A DNA stretch of 44,202 nt from JAGWGI01 sp050749785 (lineage in GTDB: Archaea; Micrarchaeota; Micrarchaeia; Micrarchaeales; CABMGC01), in NCBI GenBank assembly GCA_050749785.1, contig JBOGSA010000035.1:1-44202 (forward strand). The letters run 5' to 3'. The notes beneath the pieces were generated by a model. The model was not told the DNA's origin. It did not search any database and saw only the letters and a list, made by a program, of their open reading frames with translations. Shown here one piece after another: positions 1 through 7,407 of the stretch. The stretch's first letter is position 1; the number at the start of each line of letters is the position of its first letter. The position numbers and the translations under genes were made by a program.

Positions 1-2
1 CT

Positions 3-92
3 TTTGGAGAATATTCCTTCTCAAAATTGACTGAAAATATCAAAAAGGAAATGATATTGAAAACAATGATTTACAATATGTTCATTTGTTGA
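3..92 (+). pseudogene. Possible C-terminal end of a DDE transposase (partial, cut by window edge)
   Basis: A reading frame is open from the window edge to a TGA at 90-92. Its last 29 residues run FGEYSFSKLTENIKK followed by EMILKTMIYNMFIC. A basic, amphipathic tail with an IYNM-like end resembles the C-termini of several DDE transposases, but the piece is too short to assign a family. If correct, an insertion sequence lies just left of the window and the following AT-rich DNA would be its end region. Only recollection of similar tails supports the call. Confidence 0.25.
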
Positions 93-161
93 ACTTCAGT
101 TGAAAGAAAAACTTGCCCATCATAATGTTTTAATTGTTGGACAAAGTCATCAAAAGCGCAG

Positions 162-244
162 ACCCTCTAAGTCCCTAGGTAAAGCTAAAAATAAGAATAA
201 AAGCGTTTAGAGGGTGGGGAAGGTATAGAATCTCTCTAAACGCT
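162..244 (+). repeat. Mutually exclusive hairpins upstream of tyrS
   Basis: Three segments compete for pairing. Positions 202-212 (AGCGTTTAGAG) pair perfectly with 234-244, extended by two more pairs to a 13-bp stem with a 17-nt loop. Positions 207-215 (TTAGAGGGT) can instead pair with 162-170 (ACCCTCTAA). The two stems cannot form together. This could be an attenuator-like leader, a small RNA, or the end of the mobile element suspected at 3-92. No gene is visible in 93-369. A TATA-like CTATAAGG at 344-351 would start tyrS transcription downstream of the hairpins, which argues against a simple leader role. Confidence 0.5.
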
Positions 245-369
245 ACTATGAAAACTATTGTTCAATATACTTAAAAGCCTTATGAGGAGATGGACTATTG
301 TCAAACATGCATCAAACAAAATACTTTTAGTTGTTCAATCCCTCTATAAGGAACGTAAGTGGTGTTGAT

Positions 370-1452
370 TTGGATATTGATGAAAAGATTTCTGTCATAA
401 GGAGCTTTTCTGCTGAGATCGTGACTGAAGAAGAGCTGAGGAATCTATTTGAGACAAATTCGCACCCTGTTGCTTACGATGGATTTGAGCCATCTGGCAT
501 AGCCGGAATACATTTTGGACTCCTTCGGGCAAAGAATCTAAAGAAACTGCTCAGCACGGGGGCAAAATTCAAGCTCTATCTTGCCGATTACTTTGCATAT
601 CTAAACAACAAACTCGGCGGCGACATAGAGCACATAGAACGAACCGGAAAATATTTTGTCGAAGTCTGGAAGGCATCAGGAATAGACATGAAGAAAGTCG
701 AGATAGTTAAGGATAAGGAATTGATGAGCGACTTCGGTTACTGGGACAGGTTCATGAAAATAGGCCGTGAAGTCTCAATGGACAGAGTTAAGCGGGCAAT
801 AACAATAATGGGAAGGGCGGAAGGATCAACAGTCTCAACAGGCCAGCTCTTCTATCCAATAATGCAGGCAACGGACATCTTCCAGATGGATATAGACATC
901 TGCCAGCTTGGTATAGACCAAAGGAAAGCGAATATGCTCGCAAGAGAGGTCGCAAAGAAATACGATTGGAAGGTGCCTGTGGTAGTGAGCCATCCTCTAC
1001 TTCTCGGATTAAAGGGAATGCCTCCTGATCTTAAGACCAAGGACGAGAATGTGCTGATGCAATACAAGATGTCCAAATCCGATCCAAAGAACTCGATAAC
1101 TGTGCACGACACTCTTGCGGAGATAAAGCAGAAGGTAAATTCCGCATACTGCCCGGAAAAAGTGACGCAGGGCAATCCCATGTTCGACTACATTGACAAG
1201 TTGATAGTCGAGGATAGAGAACAGCCGATAACGATTGAAAGGCCGGAGAAGTTCGGAGGCAACATCGAAGCTAAGAATTTCAACGGATTGATAGAAATCT
1301 ATGAAGCAGGAAAGCTGCACCCGATGGATCTGAAAGGTTTCGTTGCAGCTGAGTTGGACAAAAAGATAAAGCCAATAAGAGAGCACTTCGAGCGTGTAGC
1401 AGAAGCGCGAGACCTCTATGAAGAGGTAAAAAGCTATTCAATAACAAAATAG
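370..1452 (+). CDS. tyrS: Tyrosyl-tRNA synthetase, archaeal/eukaryotic type
   Basis: Class I synthetase charging tRNA-Tyr in the cytoplasm. The Rossmann half contains AYDGFEPSG and GIHFG (the HIGH equivalent), followed by MQATDIFQ and GIDQRKANMLARE, the tyrosine pocket region. The loop YKMSKSDP is the KMSKS motif, and the C-terminal half has the RPEKFGG and LHPMDLK signatures of archaeal TyrRS. The frame is open from a TTG at 331, but TTG at 370 gives the usual archaeal N-terminus (MDIDEKISVIRSF) and has GGTG 6 nt upstream, so 370 is preferred. Length of 360 residues is slightly above the roughly 310-330 typical of archaea because of small insertions around residues 120-140 and before KMSKS. 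It stands alone, with no operon partner on the plus strand. Confidence 0.93.
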   Translation: MDIDEKISVIRSFSAEIVTEEELRNLFETNSHPVAYDGFEPSGIAGIHFGLLRAKNLKKLLSTGAKFKLYLADYFAYLNNKLGGDIEHIERTGKYFVEVWKASGIDMKKVEIVKDKELMSDFGYWDRFMKIGREVSMDRVKRAITIMGRAEGSTVSTGQLFYPIMQATDIFQMDIDICQLGIDQRKANMLAREVAKKYDWKVPVVVSHPLLLGLKGMPPDLKTKDENVLMQYKMSKSDPKNSITVHDTLAEIKQKVNSAYCPEKVTQGNPMFDYIDKLIVEDREQPITIERPEKFGGNIEAKNFNGLIEIYEAGKLHPMDLKGFVAAELDKKIKPIREHFERVAEARDLYEEVKSYSITK

Positions 1453-1468
1453 GAAAAGAGTTATCCCC

Positions 1469-1864
1469 TTATCCCCTGTTAAGCATTTTTATGATTTTTC
1501 TATGCATATTGATGTCGATTCCACTCTCCAGATACGATTTCTTGACGGCATCCCTCAACGCATTCCTTATCGCCATGTGAGGGCTGTTCGCGAATCTCTC
1601 GATAAGTGGACGGCCAAAATACCTGTCATGGCTCAATCTTTTCACAGTCTCAGAGTCTCGCGCCACGATTTCCTCTACGTCTACGCGCCTCGTGTTTTCC
1701 AGCCATCTCCCCAGCTCCCTTATATCCGCATTCCTAGCGTAAGTTAGTATTATTGGCCTATCTTCTTCCTGAATCCTCTCATTCATCTTTATGCTGGTCT
1801 TTATCCGATTTATCGCCGCATCAAGTTTAGCATCAGCAAGAGCGCCTTTGGACCCAAATTCCAT
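1469..1864 (-). CDS. Hypothetical small helical protein
   Basis: A 131-residue protein that I do not recognise. It is highly charged, rich in Arg, Lys, Asp and Glu, predicted mostly helical, with no membrane segment and no cysteine. Basic patches (NRIKTSIKMNER, KKSYLESG, MHRKIIKMLNRG) could suit nucleic-acid binding, but that is a guess. The start at 1864 is well supported: a TATA box at 1886-1894 lies 26 nt upstream, predicting a leaderless mRNA that begins at the ATG. It converges on tyrS with a 16-nt gap. Confidence 0.7.
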   Translation of the reverse strand: MEFGSKGALADAKLDAAINRIKTSIKMNERIQEEDRPIILTYARNADIRELGRWLENTRRVDVEEIVARDSETVKRLSHDRYFGRPLIERFANSPHMAIRNALRDAVKKSYLESGIDINMHRKIIKMLNRG

Positions 1865-1885
1865 GAGTAGAATTGGTTTTGCTGG

Positions 1886-1894
1886 TATTTATAG
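1886..1894 (-). promoter_or_regulatory. TATA box for the 1864 gene
   Basis: CTATAAATA on the minus strand, centred 26 nt upstream of the ATG at 1864, which is the spacing expected for an archaeal leaderless transcript. Confidence 0.6.
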
Positions 1895-1921
1895 CTGATT
1901 TAGACATTCGTCTTTTTCCAA

Positions 1922-2272
1922 TCAGCTTGCGCCGATAAGTGCGACCCCAAGGGCGATAATTAGCACCCCAATCCACCTAAGGAGCGGTATGCTTTCGCCC
2001 AATATTCCAAGCGCGAGTATGGCGGTGAAGATATAGCTCAGACCCCCGAAGCTATAAGCCCAGCTAAGGTGCGTGCGCCCGAGTATGTAGAAGTAGAGCA
2101 CCGTAGAGATTGCGTACACAAAGAATCCCAGCAGTATGTAGAAAGCCATTGCCAAAAGTGGGGAGTCGGAAACCCCTAGCTTGAAGAAGAGTTGACCCAC
2201 GGCCCCAAGGAAGGTACTGACTATTAGGATCATCGCGAAAGCGATCTTGTTTTGCCTTTCCGTATTTGCCAT
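1922..2272 (-). CDS. SMR/EamA-type four-helix membrane transporter subunit (second of pair)
   Basis: A 116-residue protein with four hydrophobic segments (about residues 9-28, 39-63, 70-90 and 95-115) and few charges. The size and the pattern of helix 1 (GAVGQLFFKLGV), helix 3 (SWAYSFGGLSYIFTAILA) and helix 4 (IGVLIIALGVALIG) match the small multidrug resistance/EamA half-transporter superfamily. The conserved EmrE helix-1 glutamate is not seen, so drug-proton antiport is doubtful. A lipid-linked sugar flippase-type or unknown substrate role is equally possible. It directly follows the similar gene upstream (its ATG abuts that gene's TGA), suggesting a heterodimer. Confidence 0.75.
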   Translation of the reverse strand: MANTERQNKIAFAMILIVSTFLGAVGQLFFKLGVSDSPLLAMAFYILLGFFVYAISTVLYFYILGRTHLSWAYSFGGLSYIFTAILALGILGESIPLLRWIGVLIIALGVALIGAS

Positions 2273-2590
2273 TCACATCCCAAACGTAAGTGCCGTGAGC
2301 ACTATGCCCGTTATTATAAGTATGACTCCCAGAACCCTGCCCCTGCTGATTCTTTCTTTTAGCATCTGGTGCGATACAAGCATCACAAAGACGAATACGC
2401 TTGCAAAGATCGGATAAACTACCGAAAGCTCACCGAAGCTAAGCGCAACAAGATAAATCCCCAAGCTCACAACATAGATTACCAATCCCATCACTATGTC
2501 GCGCTTACGAAGGATTGACATTATTCCCTCCTTAGTTAGCCGGAACTGCGGCATCTCCTTCTTGAAGTTGTACTGCGCGTACGCTATCAT
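2273..2590 (-). CDS. SMR/EamA-type membrane transporter subunit (first of pair; true start probably upstream)
   Basis: From the only ATG (2590) the product is 105 residues with three hydrophobic helices; ILGVILIITGIVLTALTFG at the end is the typical fourth helix of an SMR/EamA half-transporter. Upstream of that ATG the frame stays open to a stop at 2693-2695 and encodes a perfect fit for the missing first helix (ALLYIIVLTLISALMIAYAQ). No ATG, GTG or TTG occurs there. An in-frame CTG at 2635 would give a 120-residue, four-helix protein. The true CDS is therefore likely 2273-2635, or another non-canonical start is used. It forms a pair with the gene immediately downstream. Confidence 0.7.
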   Translation of the reverse strand: MIAYAQYNFKKEMPQFRLTKEGIMSILRKRDIVMGLVIYVVSLGIYLVALSFGELSVVYPIFASVFVFVMLVSHQMLKERISRGRVLGVILIITGIVLTALTFGM

Positions 2591-2712
2591 GAGGGCGGAT
2601 ATTAGTGTAAGGACTATAATGTAGAGTAGGGCCAGTATGCCATCGCCGATATACGCACTTATCCCCAGAAGACTATTTAGAGTTTTGCGGAACTATTCAT
2701 AGAGGTTGGAAT

Positions 2713-2925
2713 ATGCAGAATCTCTCTGAGAAGGAGAAGCTTTCACTGACGCTTGCGCTCGCTGTTGTAGTGCTCAGCATAGTCTCGATAGCAACCTTTT
2801 TGCTCACTGGTGGCAGCATTGTCTTTTACATCGTCGAACTAGTCGCGGTGATACTCGCATTCTTGATGATATACTACATCTCTCGGCTTGAGGAGCAGGG
2901 CACAAAGAAGCAAAAGGGCAAGTAG
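2713..2925 (+). CDS. Small two-helix membrane protein
   Basis: A 70-residue protein with a short charged N-terminus (SEKEK), two hydrophobic helices (about residues 11-31 and 35-55) joined by a glycine-containing turn, and a basic cytoplasmic tail (KKQKGK). I recognise no family. Its stop is 6 nt from the ATG of the topoisomerase gene, so the two are probably co-transcribed. Nothing in the sequence shows a functional link. Confidence 0.65.
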   Translation: MQNLSEKEKLSLTLALAVVVLSIVSIATFLLTGGSIVFYIVELVAVILAFLMIYYISRLEEQGTKKQKGK

Positions 2926-2931
2926 GATAAA

Positions 2932-5136
2932 ATGAACAAGCTAATAATCGCAGAGAAGCCCAGCGTAGCGCTGAGAATAGCAATAGCATTCGCTCCAAAC
3001 GGTTCTCCGCTAAGAAAGAGCGTAAACGGCGTAGTCTATTATGAGATCCCATTCAACGATGACACACTTTACGTGGTAGCAGCCGCTGGCCACCTCTTCA
3101 CCATCAAGCAAAAAGACGGGGCGTCAGGTTTCCCAGTGTTCAACGTGGAGTGGGTGGCATCTTACAAGCAGAACCAGTCATCGTATTTCACCAAGAAGTA
3201 TCTTGACACGATCGAGATAATCGGAAAGAAGTGCACTGCGTTCATAAACGCATGCGACTACGACATTGAGGGCACTGTGATTGGCACCAACATAATAAAG
3301 TTTGTCACAAACGGCGATGTGAACTCCAGCGTCGGGGACCAGAATGTAAAGAGGATGAGATTCTCGACCACAACAAAGCCTGACATACTCGCATCATACG
3401 AGAAGATCGCGCAGTTCGATAGGAGCAACTTCAGCGCAGGAGAGGCAAGGCACATACTCGACTGGATGTGGGGGATAAACATGAGCAGGGCGCTGATGCA
3501 CGCACTCTACACAACTGGAATAAAAAAGATAATCAGCATAGGCAGGGTGCAAGGACCGACGCTTGCCATACTTGCAGAAAGGGAACAGGAGATAAAGAAG
3601 TTCGTGCCCAAGCCATTCTGGCAGGTTTTCGTTAAGGCAAAAGGAGTAGATTTCTCAAACACGAAAGGAAGCATATCAGAAAAGGAGAAGGCAGAACAGA
3701 TACTCGAAAGGACAAAGTCAGGAGACCTTGTAGTAGAGGCGGTCAATAAAACTGAGAGCAAACTGCGACCATATCCACCATTCGACCTAACATCGCTGCA
3801 GGTAGAGGCGAGCAAGGTCCTAAGGCTTGACCCATCAAAGACGTTGTCTATCGCGCAGTCGCTCTACGAAAAAACCTACACCTCATATCCAAGGACATCT
3901 TCCCAGAAGTTGCCCTACACGCTCAACCTTCCAAAGATAATCGCAGAGATTGCAAAGAATGACAAGTACAAGAAGATCGCAGACCAGCTAATAGCCGCTC
4001 AGATGTTCAGACCAAACGAGGGTGCAAAGGAGGACGAGGCGCACCCTGCAATCTTCCCGACAGGTGTTATGCCAAGCAATCTTACCGGCGAGGAAGCAAG
4101 CGTCTACGACCTGATAGTAAAGAGGTTCCTTGCGTGCTTTGGAAATTATGCTACTATCGAAATGACCTCAGTTAGTCTGGATGCGAGTGGAGAAAAGTAT
4201 TTCGCCCAAGGCAAGCTGTACAAGGATCGGGCGTGGATAGATTTCTATGCCCCGTACTATATCGGGGAGGATAAGGATATGCCTGTATTCACAGTCACAG
4301 AGAAACTCAAGGCAGATAAGATATTACTCAAAGACAGCCTCACAAAACCCCCATCAAGATATTCGAAGGCGAGCTTGATCTCACTGCTTGAGAAAAAAGA
4401 GCTCGGCACAAAGGCGACAAGGGCAGACATTATCGAGACACTGTTCAAGAGGGAATATGTCAAGGGGGTCATGATTGAAGTGACCGACTATGGTCTTAGT
4501 GTATACAAGGCGCTGCACGACAATCTTCCCGACATAATCGAAGAGGACCTCACCAAGCACCTTGATACGGACATGGAAAAGATAATGAAGGGCCAAATAG
4601 AGGAAGCAGCTGTGGTCAATGAGGGCAAGGAAATAATTCAGAAGCTGATCGCAAAGTTCAAGGACAACGAAAAGAAGATAGGTTCTGCGCTAGCTGAAGG
4701 ATTGAAGGAGAGTGAACTATCCGATGTGCTTGGAAAATGTCCAACTGACGGAGGCAACCTTGTGGTGAAGAGATCAAAGATAGGCAAGCAGTTCGTATCA
4801 TGTTCAAACTGGCCTGCATGCAACACAACATATCCACTGCCGCAGTATGCAAAGGTTGTACCAACAAAGAAGGTCTGCGAGAAGTGCCACACTCCATTCG
4901 TGAAAGTTTTCAGGAAAGGCAAGAGGCCGTTTGAGATGGACCTGGATCCAAATTGCGAGACAAAGAAGGATTGGGGAAAGCCAAAGCCTGTTGAAGAATT
5001 GAAAGTGCAGACAGCAGCTGAAATAAAAACAGCAGCACAGGCCACTACAGCCCCCGCAAAAGCTCCAAAGGCTACAAGGAAGAAGGCAGCGGCAAAGGAA
5101 AAGCCTAAAGCAACAAAGGCACGAAAGAAGAAGTGA
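2932..5136 (+). CDS. topA: DNA topoisomerase, type IA (archaeal TopA/Topo III)
   Basis: Relaxes negatively supercoiled DNA and decatenates single-stranded regions through a covalent 5' phosphotyrosine. The N-terminal Toprim domain has IAEKPSVA (residues 6-13) and DYDIEG (around 109-114), the metal-binding acidic motif. The active-site tyrosine is Tyr319 in TSYPRTSSQ. C-terminal zinc fingers start with CPTDGG (Cys603) and CEKC (around 649). The last 40 residues are a Lys/Ala-rich tail that probably contacts DNA non-specifically. At 734 residues it is a normal length for the family. There is no helicase domain, so it is not reverse gyrase. It sits between a small membrane protein (6-nt gap) and a methyltransferase (4-nt gap), which suggests one operon. 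Confidence 0.93.
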   Translation: MNKLIIAEKPSVALRIAIAFAPNGSPLRKSVNGVVYYEIPFNDDTLYVVAAAGHLFTIKQKDGASGFPVFNVEWVASYKQNQSSYFTKKYLDTIEIIGKKCTAFINACDYDIEGTVIGTNIIKFVTNGDVNSSVGDQNVKRMRFSTTTKPDILASYEKIAQFDRSNFSAGEARHILDWMWGINMSRALMHALYTTGIKKIISIGRVQGPTLAILAEREQEIKKFVPKPFWQVFVKAKGVDFSNTKGSISEKEKAEQILERTKSGDLVVEAVNKTESKLRPYPPFDLTSLQVEASKVLRLDPSKTLSIAQSLYEKTYTSYPRTSSQKLPYTLNLPKIIAEIAKNDKYKKIADQLIAAQMFRPNEGAKEDEAHPAIFPTGVMPSNLTGEEASVYDLIVKRFLACFGNYATIEMTSVSLDASGEKYFAQGKLYKDRAWIDFYAPYYIGEDKDMPVFTVTEKLKADKILLKDSLTKPPSRYSKASLISLLEKKELGTKATRADIIETLFKREYVKGVMIEVTDYGLSVYKALHDNLPDIIEEDLTKHLDTDMEKIMKGQIEEAAVVNEGKEIIQKLIAKFKDNEKKIGSALAEGLKESELSDVLGKCPTDGGNLVVKRSKIGKQFVSCSNWPACNTTYPLPQYAKVVPTKKVCEKCHTPFVKVFRKGKRPFEMDLDPNCETKKDWGKPKPVEELKVQTAAEIKTAAQATTAPAKAPKATRKKAAAKEKPKATKARKKK

Positions 5137-5140
5137 GATA

Positions 5141-5707
5141 ATGTTCATCTATCCGAAAATGTATAGGAAGCTCAAGAGAGGTCCGCAGGTAATACTGCCA
5201 AAGGACATAGGAATAATAATGACCTACACAGGAGTCAACAAGGAGAGCGTTTGCGTTGATGCAGGAACAGGGAGCGGATGGCTTGCAGTATCTCTTGCTA
5301 GCGTCGCAAAGAAAGTGTACAGCTACGACCTAAGAGAGGATTTTATTGCGATAGCCCAGAAGAACAAGGAGATGCTCGGTCTTGACAACCTGGTTCTCAA
5401 ACAAGGAGACATCACAAAGAAAATAGCTGAGAAGAATGTGGACATGATTGCACTCGACCTGCCAAACTCTGACAAGGCTCTATCAAATGCGAAGAAGGCG
5501 CTGAAGAGTGACGGCAGTGTTGTTGGTTATCTTCCGAACGCAGAACAGGTAAAAAAATTCGTGTCTACCCTCAACAAACTGAAATTCACCGATGTCCACA
5601 CTGTTGAAGTGATAGTCAGAGACATTTTGGTAAGGAAAGAGGGCATGCGGCCTTCGAACACGGGACTGTGGCACACTGCGTATTTAGTTTTCGCGCGAAA
5701 AGTCTAA
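5141..5707 (+). CDS. trmI: tRNA (adenine-N1)-methyltransferase, TrmI-like, short form
   Basis: SAM-dependent methyltransferase that in archaea forms m1A57/58 in the tRNA T-loop. RGPQVILPKDIG at residues 13-24 is the TrmI entry motif. DAGTGSGWL is the SAM-binding glycine loop, ALDLPN is motif IV, and the C-terminus ends with the family-like RPSNTGLWHTAYLVF. At 188 residues it is about 60 shorter than usual archaeal TrmI: it begins right at the catalytic domain and lacks the N-terminal beta-barrel domain. No extra coding sequence exists upstream because the topoisomerase stop is 4 nt away. Either a minimal enzyme or a related PIMT-like methyltransferase is possible; TrmI is favoured. Confidence 0.8.
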   Translation: MFIYPKMYRKLKRGPQVILPKDIGIIMTYTGVNKESVCVDAGTGSGWLAVSLASVAKKVYSYDLREDFIAIAQKNKEMLGLDNLVLKQGDITKKIAEKNVDMIALDLPNSDKALSNAKKALKSDGSVVGYLPNAEQVKKFVSTLNKLKFTDVHTVEVIVRDILVRKEGMRPSNTGLWHTAYLVFARKV

Positions 5708-6676
5708 TTACGATTTCTCCTTTTCAAGTAGTGCGAATCTCGCGAGCATCGCCTCAAGCTGTATCCTATCATTTGCGCCTTCAACTATCCTGAAGTTGTA
5801 GTCTCCGATCGCGCTTATCAATCTCAATTTTATCCTGTCAGGAATGTCCATGTTCAAAGATTCTCTGTAGCATTGCAAGAGTATGTCCTCCCCGCTCATT
5901 CCATAAGAAAGAACCAGTTTGTTCAATTCATCCCTTGCCTTCATGAAATCACCTGAGAGTGCGCACCTCAACATCACCGCGACCTCTTTTGGTCTTGCTC
6001 TTGCTGCAATATCGTATATCTCTTTGTCTGTTACCTTCTTCCTCCCGAATCCAGCGCTCTGGAGTATGTTCGTGAGTTTCCTTAGGTCACCTTCGCTAAC
6101 GTAGAGAAGTGCCTCAACCGCCTTGGCGTCAACATCGATGCCTTCGCCCTTCGATACCCTTTCGATGTAAGTGCGCATGTCATCCTCACTGAGCGGTTTG
6201 AATCGCAGAACAACACATCTGCTCTGTATTGGTTCTATTATCTTGCTTGCATAGTTTGCGCTGAGTATGAAACGCGTAGTGGCGCTGTATTTTTCCATCG
6301 TCCTTCTCAATGCATGCTGAGCCTCCGGAGTAAGTGCGTCAGCCTCGTCAAGGAAGATTATCTTTATCACATCGCCGGAAAGCGCAATTGTTCTTGCGAA
6401 CTCCTTCACCTTCCCACGTATGACGTCAATCCCTCTCGTATCACTCGCGTTTAATTCCAGGAATGCCTCGTTTATTTTGTCTGCGTACAGCTCTTTTGCC
6501 ATTGCAATAGCGCACGTGGTTTTTCCGACACCTGCGGTGCCTGTGAATATCATGTTCGGGAAGCTCTTTCCGTTGACGAACTTCTGCAGCCTCTCGGCAA
6601 TTGCACTCTGACCAATGACTTCGGACAACCTGCTCGGTCGGTATTTCTCCGTCCACGATATGTCAAGAACAGCCAT
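5708..6676 (-). CDS. rfcS: Replication factor C small subunit
   Basis: AAA+ clamp-loader subunit that opens and loads PCNA at primer ends. It begins with SWTEKYRPSRLSEVIGQ, typical of RfcS. Walker A is GTAGVGKTT, Walker B is IIFLDEADAL, the SRC motif with the arginine finger is QSRCVVLRF, and sensor 2 lies in GDLRKLTN. The frame extends to an ATG at 6703, but a TATA box at 6711-6719 would put transcription start near 6689, downstream of that codon. The ATG at 6676, preceded by AAGGGGG, is therefore chosen, giving 322 residues, a normal RfcS length. It converges with the TrmI-like gene with no gap. Confidence 0.95.
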   Translation of the reverse strand: MAVLDISWTEKYRPSRLSEVIGQSAIAERLQKFVNGKSFPNMIFTGTAGVGKTTCAIAMAKELYADKINEAFLELNASDTRGIDVIRGKVKEFARTIALSGDVIKIIFLDEADALTPEAQHALRRTMEKYSATTRFILSANYASKIIEPIQSRCVVLRFKPLSEDDMRTYIERVSKGEGIDVDAKAVEALLYVSEGDLRKLTNILQSAGFGRKKVTDKEIYDIAARARPKEVAVMLRCALSGDFMKARDELNKLVLSYGMSGEDILLQCYRESLNMDIPDRIKLRLISAIGDYNFRIVEGANDRIQLEAMLARFALLEKEKS

Positions 6677-6710
6677 AAGAAGCCCCCTTATCGAGTATGC
6701 CATCTTAAGA

Positions 6711-6719
6711 TATTTATAG
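6711..6719 (-). promoter_or_regulatory. TATA box for rfcS
   Basis: CTATAAATA on the minus strand. Its position about 39 nt upstream of the ATG at 6676, and only about 12 nt upstream of the ATG at 6703, decides the start codon. Confidence 0.65.
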
Positions 6720-6764
6720 TGTATCTACCGCGCTTTACCTATTAAAACAAAACAATCGGAAATG

Positions 6765-6773
6765 TTTATAAAT
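6765..6773 (+). promoter_or_regulatory. TATA box for the 6824 gene
   Basis: TTTATAAAT preceded by a purine-rich CGGAAATG that could be the BRE. Start of transcription would be near 6795, leaving a leader of about 29 nt. Confidence 0.55.
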
Positions 6774-6823
6774 TAGAAATCTTTTGATACTCTGTAGAAA
6801 AAAAGAAAAATCCGAGGCCTTAG

Positions 6824-7063
6824 ATGAACAAGCTCCTGAAGAATCCAATCACGAAGAAGATAATCGATGACATGGTGGATGGCAAAATAACAAGGAGCGA
6901 AGCTACGGCCGCAGTAAACAAAATCCTAGAACTCAGGGTGAAGGCAAGGGGGCTTAAGGATGATGTAAGGGATAGAAATCTAATGAAAAGCCTAGAGGCA
7001 GCCACTGACAACGTCTTAGACCTCGAAGTCGTGATGAAAAGCATCACCGAGCATTCCGACTGA
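6824..7063 (+). CDS. Hypothetical small helical protein
   Basis: A 79-residue, all-helical, highly charged protein with no cysteine and no membrane segment. I do not recognise it. Features are a basic N-terminus (MNKLLKNPITKK), a TRSEATAAVNKI stretch and an acidic C-terminal half. It has its own TATA box and is divergent from rfcS. The next gene (7133) encodes a protein of similar size and composition, so the two may act together, though no clear sequence similarity between them is visible. Confidence 0.65.
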   Translation: MNKLLKNPITKKIIDDMVDGKITRSEATAAVNKILELRVKARGLKDDVRDRNLMKSLEAATDNVLDLEVVMKSITEHSD

Positions 7064-7103
7064 ATCCCTATAACTTCCACAATATACGAACCTGTAGACT
7101 ATC

Positions 7104-7112
7104 CTTATATAG
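7104..7112 (+). promoter_or_regulatory. TATA box for the 7133 gene
   Basis: CTTATATAG centred 25 nt upstream of the ATG at 7133, predicting a leaderless transcript. Confidence 0.6.
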
Positions 7113-7132
7113 CGGGAAAAGAAAACTCGATT

Positions 7133-7402
7133 ATGAAGATTCAAAGAGTTGAGAAGGAGCTAAAGAGCCTAGTAGAGGAAGGGAAACTTACCATCAGCGG
7201 TGCAAATATATTTGAGAGCAATTTTAAACAAGCGCTTCGCGAGGAGCTAACGGCACAGAGAAAGCTTGATGACATAACCCACGGACACATGCCAAAGGAG
7301 CAAGCTCCAGAACTCCTAGAACAGATTACAAAAGCCCAGTCTAATATGGTCGACATACTGAAGTCAATAAAGGGCGTAAGGAAGAGCCTTATCGCAAAGT
7401 GA
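7133..7402 (+). CDS. Hypothetical small helical protein
   Basis: An 89-residue protein, predicted as two or three helices with coiled-coil-like heptads at the start (RVEKELKSLVEEGKL) and a basic end (KGVRKSLIAK). It has no recognisable family, membrane segment or metal ligands. A TATA box 25 nt upstream makes it an independent leaderless gene. It converges on the phosphomannomutase-like gene with a 5-nt gap. Confidence 0.65.
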   Translation: MKIQRVEKELKSLVEEGKLTISGANIFESNFKQALREELTAQRKLDDITHGHMPKEQAPELLEQITKAQSNMVDILKSIKGVRKSLIAK

Positions 7403-7407
7403 TAATT

